Positions 7,260 through 13,259 of a stretch of DNA of 13,259 nt are shown here, piece by piece. Origin of the DNA: JBDTMC01 sp039934475 (GTDB lineage: Bacteria; Acidobacteriota; Terriglobia; Bryobacterales; Bryobacteraceae); assembly GCA_039934475.1 (NCBI GenBank), contig JBDTMC010000192.1:1-13259 (forward strand), written 5' to 3'. Under the pieces are notes generated by a model. That model was not told the DNA's origin and searched no databases. It saw nothing but the letters and a program-made list of their open reading frames with translations. A program made the translations under genes and the position numbers. Numbering within the stretch: position 1 is the stretch's first letter; each line of letters begins with the position of its first letter.

Positions 7260-8399
7260 ATGCTAATCGGTGTGCCCGTGGAGAGTTACCCGGGCGAGCG
7301 GCGAGTGGCCATGACGCCGCGGGCAATGGATCTTCTGGCCAAGAGCAAAGTTGAGTTCCTGATTGAACCCGGGGCCGGTGTGTCCGCTGGGGTCTCCGAT
7401 GCGGAATACCAGCAGAAGGGCGCCCGGATAGCGCGCGACAGGGCCGAAGTGTTCGCGGAGGCCGATCTGATTGTGCAGGTCCGGACGCTGGGGGCGAATC
7501 CAGAGGCGGGCCGCGCCGATCTGGCACTGCTTCGCTCCGGCCAGGTGTTGATAGGCTTCGGCGATCCTCTGACGGCAGCTGCCCAATATCGCGATCTGGC
7601 CGCAGTCGGGGTCACAGCCTTTGCCATGGAACTGATGCCGCGCATCACGCGTGCGCAGAGTATGGACGTGCTGTCATCGATGGCTACCATCACGGGCTAC
7701 AAAGCCGTGCTGATGGCGGCCGACACTCTGACGCGGATGTTCCCCATGCTGATGACCGCCGCGGGAACGGTTAGCCCGGCGCGGGTTTTCGTCCTTGGAG
7801 CGGGTGTCGCGGGGCTGCAGGCAATCGCCACGGCGCGACGACTTGGCGCCGTAGTGAGCGCCTACGATGTGCGGCCGGCGGTGAAGGAACAGATCGAGAG
7901 CCTCGGCGCGAAGTTCGTTGTCGTGGACATCGATACGTCACAAGCCGAGGACAAGGGCGGGTATGCGAAGGAACTGAGCGCGGACTTCTACAAGCGGCAA
8001 CGCGAGGTGCTGACGGAGGTGCTGCGCGAGCAGGATGTGGTGATTACGACGGCGGCAATTCCGGGCAAGAAAGCTCCGGTGCTGATCACCAGGGAGATGG
8101 CCGCCGTGATGCCCGCGGATTCCATCATCGTGGACTTGGCCGCCGAGAGTGGCGGCAATTGCGAACTAACGCAGCGAGGCCGCACCGTGGTGGAAGGCGG
8201 CGTTACGATCATGGGCCCGGTGAACCTGGCCTCTTCGATTCCCTATCACGCCAGCCAGATGTACTCGCGGAACATCGCGACGTTTGTGAAGCACCTGCTG
8301 CGAGACGGTTCCCTCTCCACAGACCGCGAAGACGAGATCACACGCGAGACGATGGTCACCTTCGGCGGCGTAATCGTTCATCCTCGCGTACAAGTGTAA
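7260..8399 (+). CDS. pntAA: NAD(P) transhydrogenase subunit alpha, part 1 (domain I, NAD(H)-binding)
   Basis: This 379-residue cytoplasmic subunit binds NAD(H) and passes hydride to NADP+ on the PntB domain III. It begins with PVESYPGERRVAMTP (6-20), the alanine dehydrogenase/PntA N-terminal signature. RAQSMDVLSS (131-140) supplies the conserved Arg, Gln, Asp and Ser that contact NADH. A Rossmann motif GAGVAGLQA (180-188) follows, with Asp203 in DVRPAV as the acidic residue that favours NAD(H) over NADP(H). GGYAKELS (233-240) is the mobile loop. There is no membrane segment, as expected for the split form in which domain II is encoded separately. GAGGG at 7246-7250 lies 9 nt before the ATG. 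It is the first gene of a three-gene operon. Confidence 0.97.
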   Translation: MLIGVPVESYPGERRVAMTPRAMDLLAKSKVEFLIEPGAGVSAGVSDAEYQQKGARIARDRAEVFAEADLIVQVRTLGANPEAGRADLALLRSGQVLIGFGDPLTAAAQYRDLAAVGVTAFAMELMPRITRAQSMDVLSSMATITGYKAVLMAADTLTRMFPMLMTAAGTVSPARVFVLGAGVAGLQAIATARRLGAVVSAYDVRPAVKEQIESLGAKFVVVDIDTSQAEDKGGYAKELSADFYKRQREVLTEVLREQDVVITTAAIPGKKAPVLITREMAAVMPADSIIVDLAAESGGNCELTQRGRTVVEGGVTIMGPVNLASSIPYHASQMYSRNIATFVKHLLRDGSLSTDREDEITRETMVTFGGVIVHPRVQV

Positions 8400-8410
8400 G
8401 GACAGATACC

Positions 8411-8706
8411 ATGCCTTTCGACGAATCACTCCTGTTCGTTTTCATGCTCGCGGCGTTTCTCGGATTCGAGCTCATTAAGCGCGTCTCCCCGCTGCTCCAC
8501 ACGCCGCTAATGTCCCTCACCAACGCCATCTCCGCGATTGCGGTAGTGGGCGCCATCCTGGTCAGCGGAGCGGAAGGCGCCAGCACGTTCAGCCGTGTGC
8601 TGGGCTTCACCGCGGTAACGGCCTCAACCATCAACCTCGTCAGCGGGTATCTAATCACTGACCGCATGCTGAAGATGTTCAAGACGCGCGGCAAGGACAA
8701 ACGATA

Positions 8707-8707
<1 letters not shown>
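8411..8707 (+). CDS. pntAB: NAD(P) transhydrogenase subunit alpha, part 2 (membrane domain II)
   Basis: The 98-residue membrane subunit supplies the alpha-chain part of the proton channel. Hydrophobic segments lie near residues 7-20, 34-53 and 61-81, matching PntAB size and topology; the TPLMSLTNAISAIAVVGA stretch is the family signature. AAGGA (8398-8402) overlaps the pntAA stop codon and sits 8 nt before ATG 8411, which fixes the start. Its TAA shares one base with the pntB ATG, so translation of the two membrane subunits is coupled. The frame is open further upstream inside pntAA, but that extension has no meaning as protein. Confidence 0.96.
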
Positions 8708-10077
<1,370 letters not shown>

Positions 10078-10085
10078 ATACAGTA

Positions 10086-10115
10086 GGGTAAGAGGCGGCT
10101 CCGTCTCTGCTACCC
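10086..10115 (+). promoter_or_regulatory. Hairpin abutting the polX start codon
   Basis: GGGTA-AGAGGCG (10086-10097) pairs with CGTCTCT-GC-TACCC (10102-10115), giving a 12-bp stem with one G-T wobble, a 4-base loop and a 2-base bulge. The stem ends on the base before ATG 10116, so it occupies the place where a Shine-Dalgarno would be, and none is visible. It has no T tract, so it is a poor intrinsic terminator. It more likely affects initiation, mRNA stability after pntB, or both. Confidence 0.5.
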
Positions 10116-11843
10116 ATGGAAAACCGCGAAATCGCCCTCCTGCTTTCTGAAACCGCCGATCTGATGGAGATCGCGGCCGAAGACGGCTTCCGCATCCGCA
10201 GCTACCGCAACGCAGCCACCGCTATTGATGGCTACCCGGAGCGCGTGATGGACATCTTGAAGGACCCTGAACGCAAGGTCACCGACATTCCGGGCATCGG
10301 CAAAGGCATGGCCGCTGTGCTTGCGGAAATCTCGGTTCGCGGATCGTTTGAACGACGCGACGAGATGCTGGCAAAGTACCCGCCCACCGCGCTTGAGCTG
10401 CTGCACATACCGGGGCTGGGTCCGAAGTCGATCGCACTGCTGATCGAGCACTTCCGAGTGAGCACGTTGGACGATCTGGAGCGCCTGTGCCGGGAACAGA
10501 AGTTGCGTACGCTGCCGCGCATGGGGGCGAAGCTGGAAGAGAAGGTGCTGAAGGGCATCTCTCAATACCGGCTGCGCGCGGGCCGCTATCTGCTCTCTTA
10601 CGCGCAGGGCGTGGCCGACGAGTTGTCGGCCTACCTTGCGGAGACTCCGGGCGTGGAGAAGATCACGCCGGCCGGTTCACTGCGGCGCGGTAAAGAGACG
10701 GTTGGGGACCTTGACTTACTGGTTACCGGACCCGGAGCCGCGGCGGTGCTGGACCGCTTCGTAGCGCATCCGCGCATCGGCGACGTCCTGGCCAAGGGCG
10801 CGAACAAGGCCAGCGCGCGATTCGGCCTGGAAGGTTTGCAGGTGGATGTCCGTGCCTTGCCCGCCGATTCCTTCGGCGCGGCCATGCAGTACTTCACGGG
10901 GAGCAAAGACCATAACGTCGTGCTGCGGACGCGAGCGCTCCGGCTCGGGCTGACGCTGAACGAATACGGACTGGCGCGCCTTGACGATGGCACCCGGGTG
11001 GCGAGCGAGACCGAAGAGGAGATCTACGAAAAGCTTGGCCTGGCCTGGGTTCCGCCGGAACTGCGGGAGAATACCGGCGAAATCGAGGCCGCCGCGGAAA
11101 ATCGCCTACCGGAACTCGTCGAACTGCGTCAGATTCGAGGAGACCTCCACATGCATACCCGCGAAAGCGACGGCCGCGCCACGCTGGAAGAGATGGCCGA
11201 AGCGGCGCGGGAGTTGGGTTACCAGTACGTCGCGATCACCGACCATTCGAAGGCGCTGGCCATGGCCAACGGATTGGATGAGCAGCGGGCGGTAGCGTTC
11301 GCGCGGCTGGTTCGTTCAATTGATCGCCAGGATATGGGCATTCGCGTTTTCTCGGGTCTGGAGTGCGACATCAAGCGAGAGGGCGAGATGGACCTTGCCG
11401 AGGACGCCTTGGCGGAACTCGACTTCGTGGTTGGCAGCGTCCATAGTTACATGAACCTGGAATCGGCGGAGATGACGGACCGTCTGTTGCGCGCGCTGGA
11501 GAGTCCTACGCTACGCGTGATCGGCCATCCCACCGGCCGCCTTCTGCTGAATCGCGAGGGCTATCCCTTCGACTTCGAGCGCATCGCAACCACAGCGGCG
11601 GCGCGTAACATCTGGCTGGAAATCAATGCCAGCCCGGAGCGCCTGGACCTGAGTGCCACCTTCCTCCGGACAGCCAAGGCCAAGGGCTGCCGGTTTACCA
11701 TCTCGACCGACGCACACCACCCGAAGCATCTAGCCAATATGCGTTGGGGTGTGCTGATGGCGCGCCGCGGCTGGCTATCGCCGAACGACATCATGAACAC
11801 GCTGCCGGAGGAACAATTCGCGGCAGCCATTCGCAGGAACTAA
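10116..11843 (+). CDS. polX: DNA polymerase X with PHP nuclease domain (PolX)
   Basis: This 575-residue protein is a typical bacterial PolX, a cytoplasmic gap-filling repair polymerase with 3'-5' exonuclease and AP-endonuclease ability in studied members. An N-terminal 8-kDa-like region holds helix-hairpin-helix motifs at 58-72 (IPGIGKG), 98-112 (IPGLGPK) and about 133-148. The nucleotidyltransferase palm has GSLRRGKETVGDLDLL (187-202) with Asp198 and Asp200, and the third Asp at 244 (VDVR). The C-terminal PHP domain keeps all metal ligands: HMHTRESDG (His345, His347), TDH (Asp376, His377), Glu416, GSVHS (His443), GHPTGR (His471) and TDAHH (Asp532, His534). Both active sites look intact. ATG 10116 matches the expected family N-terminus. 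The gene lies 38 bp after pntB and 3 bp before the peptidase gene. Confidence 0.96.
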   Translation: MENREIALLLSETADLMEIAAEDGFRIRSYRNAATAIDGYPERVMDILKDPERKVTDIPGIGKGMAAVLAEISVRGSFERRDEMLAKYPPTALELLHIPGLGPKSIALLIEHFRVSTLDDLERLCREQKLRTLPRMGAKLEEKVLKGISQYRLRAGRYLLSYAQGVADELSAYLAETPGVEKITPAGSLRRGKETVGDLDLLVTGPGAAAVLDRFVAHPRIGDVLAKGANKASARFGLEGLQVDVRALPADSFGAAMQYFTGSKDHNVVLRTRALRLGLTLNEYGLARLDDGTRVASETEEEIYEKLGLAWVPPELRENTGEIEAAAENRLPELVELRQIRGDLHMHTRESDGRATLEEMAEAARELGYQYVAITDHSKALAMANGLDEQRAVAFARLVRSIDRQDMGIRVFSGLECDIKREGEMDLAEDALAELDFVVGSVHSYMNLESAEMTDRLLRALESPTLRVIGHPTGRLLLNREGYPFDFERIATTAAARNIWLEINASPERLDLSATFLRTAKAKGCRFTISTDAHHPKHLANMRWGVLMARRGWLSPNDIMNTLPEEQFAAAIRRN

Positions 11844-11846
11844 CAC

Positions 11847-13259
11847 ATGCACAAACTCGCACTTACTCTGTTCGCCACCGCGGGCCTTACGTGCGCCGCC
11901 GGGCTCAATGTACCGATTGAGCGTTATACGCTCGCCAACGGAATGCGCGTGGTTCTTTCGCAGGACAACGCCGCGCCGGTGGTTTCCGTTTACGTGATTT
12001 ACGGCGTCGGAGCACGGTCCGAACAGAAGGGCCGCACCGGGTTCGCCCACCTCTTCGAACACATGATGTTTCAAGGCTCAAAGAACGTCGCCAAGGCGCA
12101 GCACTTCCAGATTGTGCAAGCCAACGGAGGCAACTTGAATGGCTCGACGCATCCCGATTACACGGACTACTTCGAAGTGCTGCCCTCCAACAAGCTTGCT
12201 GTTGGGCTGTGGCTGGAATCGGATCGGATGCGCGGGCTGAATATCACCGAGGAGAATCTTAAGAACCAGAAAGAGGCCGTGAAACAGGAGCGCCGCCTTA
12301 ATTTCGACAACCAACCGTACAACACCGCCATTGTTGATGTGTGGCCTCAGCTGACATTCAAGAATTGGGGTAACTCGCACTCCCTGATCGGATCGTTTGA
12401 GGACCTAAACGCCGCTACAGTTGCCGACGTGAGCGAGTTTTTCAAGACGCACTACGCTCCTAACAACGCCGTGCTGTGCATTGCCGGCGATATCCAAATC
12501 GCCGAAGCGAAGAAGCTGATTGAAACCTACTTCGCCGACATCGCTTCGCAGCCCCAGCCGAAGGGTCCCGAACTAACAGAACCGGAGCAGACCGAGGCCC
12601 GGTCGCAGACTTATAAGGACGCCCTGGCTCAGGTTCCCGCGTTGATCACAGGATGGCCTGCGCCGAAGCGGCGCTCGGCCGATTACTATGCCCTGGGCAT
12701 GCTGGACGTCCTCCTCTCCGGCGGTGATGCGTCGCGCCTGCAACAGGATCTGGTGAAGGGCAAGCAGTCTGTGGTCTCTTACGAAGCGAATATAGGCTGG
12801 CCTTTCGCCAGCGTCTCCGACTACGTCTGGCCCGGCGACTATGCGGTGCAACTGCTGTTCAAGCCCAACTTCACGAGCGATCAGATTCTGGATCAGCTGA
12901 CTGGCGAGATCGGGCGCATTCAGAAGGAAGGCGTGCCGGCGAAGGAACTCGACCGCGCGCGCACTTTCTTCCGCGCCTCCCGATACAACCAGCTCATGTC
13001 AGTGCAGAGCCGGGCTTCGCTGCTTGCGCAGTACGAGTTATTCGATCATGACCCGAACCTGATCAACACGGAGCTGGATAGCTTCCTGGCGGTTACGCCG
13101 GAGCAGATCCAAGCGGTGGCGAGTAAGTATTTGACGCCGGCGCGACGCAGCACGCTGACGATTGTGCCGGCGCCCAGTCAAACGGAAACCAAAACGGAGG
13201 CTAAGTTGGTTTCGCGAATCGCCGCCAGCCGCGCGCGCGCCATCTCGCTCAGTTTGCCG
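11847..13259 (+). CDS. M16 family zinc metallopeptidase, exported (3' end outside window)
   Basis: The frame is open for 471 codons to the window edge. A signal peptide (about 1-18, hydrophobic LALTLFATAGLT) indicates export to the periplasm. The inverted zinc motif HLFEH (68-72) and the distal Glu148 in KQERR, about 75 residues on, match the HxxEH...E site of M16 (pitrilysin/insulinase-type) peptidases, so this is the catalytic half. NGGNLNGSTHPDYTDYF (93-109) is also a family landmark. The second M16 domain (about 210-440) contains the usual RASLLAQYELF region. Residues after about 443 look like a linker, so either the gene ends soon or a second M16 unit follows. AGGA (11835-11838) inside the polX end lies 8 nt before the ATG, implying coupled expression. 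Confidence 0.95.
   Translation, partial: MHKLALTLFATAGLTCAAGLNVPIERYTLANGMRVVLSQDNAAPVVSVYVIYGVGARSEQKGRTGFAHLFEHMMFQGSKNVAKAQHFQIVQANGGNLNGSTHPDYTDYFEVLPSNKLAVGLWLESDRMRGLNITEENLKNQKEAVKQERRLNFDNQPYNTAIVDVWPQLTFKNWGNSHSLIGSFEDLNAATVADVSEFFKTHYAPNNAVLCIAGDIQIAEAKKLIETYFADIASQPQPKGPELTEPEQTEARSQTYKDALAQVPALITGWPAPKRRSADYYALGMLDVLLSGGDASRLQQDLVKGKQSVVSYEANIGWPFASVSDYVWPGDYAVQLLFKPNFTSDQILDQLTGEIGRIQKEGVPAKELDRARTFFRASRYNQLMSVQSRASLLAQYELFDHDPNLINTELDSFLAVTPEQIQAVASKYLTPARRSTLTIVPAPSQTETKTEAKLVSRIAASRARAISLSLP

Noticed and set aside
6682..7527. 281-codon minus-strand ORF across the PA14 and pntAA starts
   Set aside because: Pro/Arg-rich translation without family features; it spans two well-supported plus-strand genes and their intergenic gap.
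8159..8410. N-terminal extension of pntAB inside pntAA
   Set aside because: The extension is Arg/His-rich out-of-frame pntAA sequence; ATG 8411 has AAGGA at 8 nt and matches the family start.
12078..12851. Minus-strand ORFs of 92-100 codons opposite the M16 peptidase
   Set aside because: The plus strand is continuously open with zinc-site motifs; these are shadow frames.

Overview
The window is densely packed, GC-rich bacterial chromosome of ordinary (non-phage, non-plasmid) character. Gene content and protein style (a large lineage-type ABC permease, a secreted tannase/feruloyl-esterase-family hydrolase, a small exported PA14 protein, a split transhydrogenase, an M16 peptidase) resemble soil Acidobacteria of the Solibacter/Bryobacter type. 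That assignment is an inference from gene style, since no rRNA or other marker is present. I see no tRNA, rRNA, CRISPR array, insertion sequence or prophage gene.

Layout: (1) Positions 1-2048, + strand: the C-terminal part of an ABC ATPase followed 3 bp later by its 12-helix permease. (2) 2090-4563, +: an atypical NAD(P)-binding epimerase-like protein that lacks the usual Tyr/Lys pair, then an exported tannase-family esterase with an intact catalytic triad. (3) 4564-4721: the longest stretch without a clear gene. It is AT-richer than its surroundings and holds a good sigma70-like promoter, a 9-bp inverted repeat, a duplicated 8-mer and a Shine-Dalgarno-led 49-codon ORF that runs antisense into the 3' end of the next gene. 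(4) 4722-6509, - strand: a B12-binding-type radical SAM enzyme of unknown substrate, the only large minus-strand gene. (5) 6510-6633: a divergent control region. (6) 6634-7221, +: an exported PA14-domain protein. (7) 7260-10077, +: pntAA-pntAB-pntB, a complete proton-translocating NAD(P) transhydrogenase in three-polypeptide form, tightly coupled. (8) 10116-11843, +: PolX, a repair polymerase with a C-terminal PHP nuclease domain, whose start codon directly follows a 12-bp hairpin. (9) 11847 to the window end, +: an exported M16 zinc peptidase, cut by the window edge.

Functional picture: the ABC pair makes an export or multidrug-type transporter. The pnt operon couples the proton gradient to NADPH supply. 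PolX and the M16 peptidase follow in the same direction with short spacing and may be co-transcribed. The tannase-family esterase points to use of plant-derived aromatic esters. No defence or biosynthetic cluster is evident. The items most worth a second look are the small promoter-driven locus at 4576-4824, the substrate-unknown radical SAM enzyme, and the hairpin that hides the polX start.
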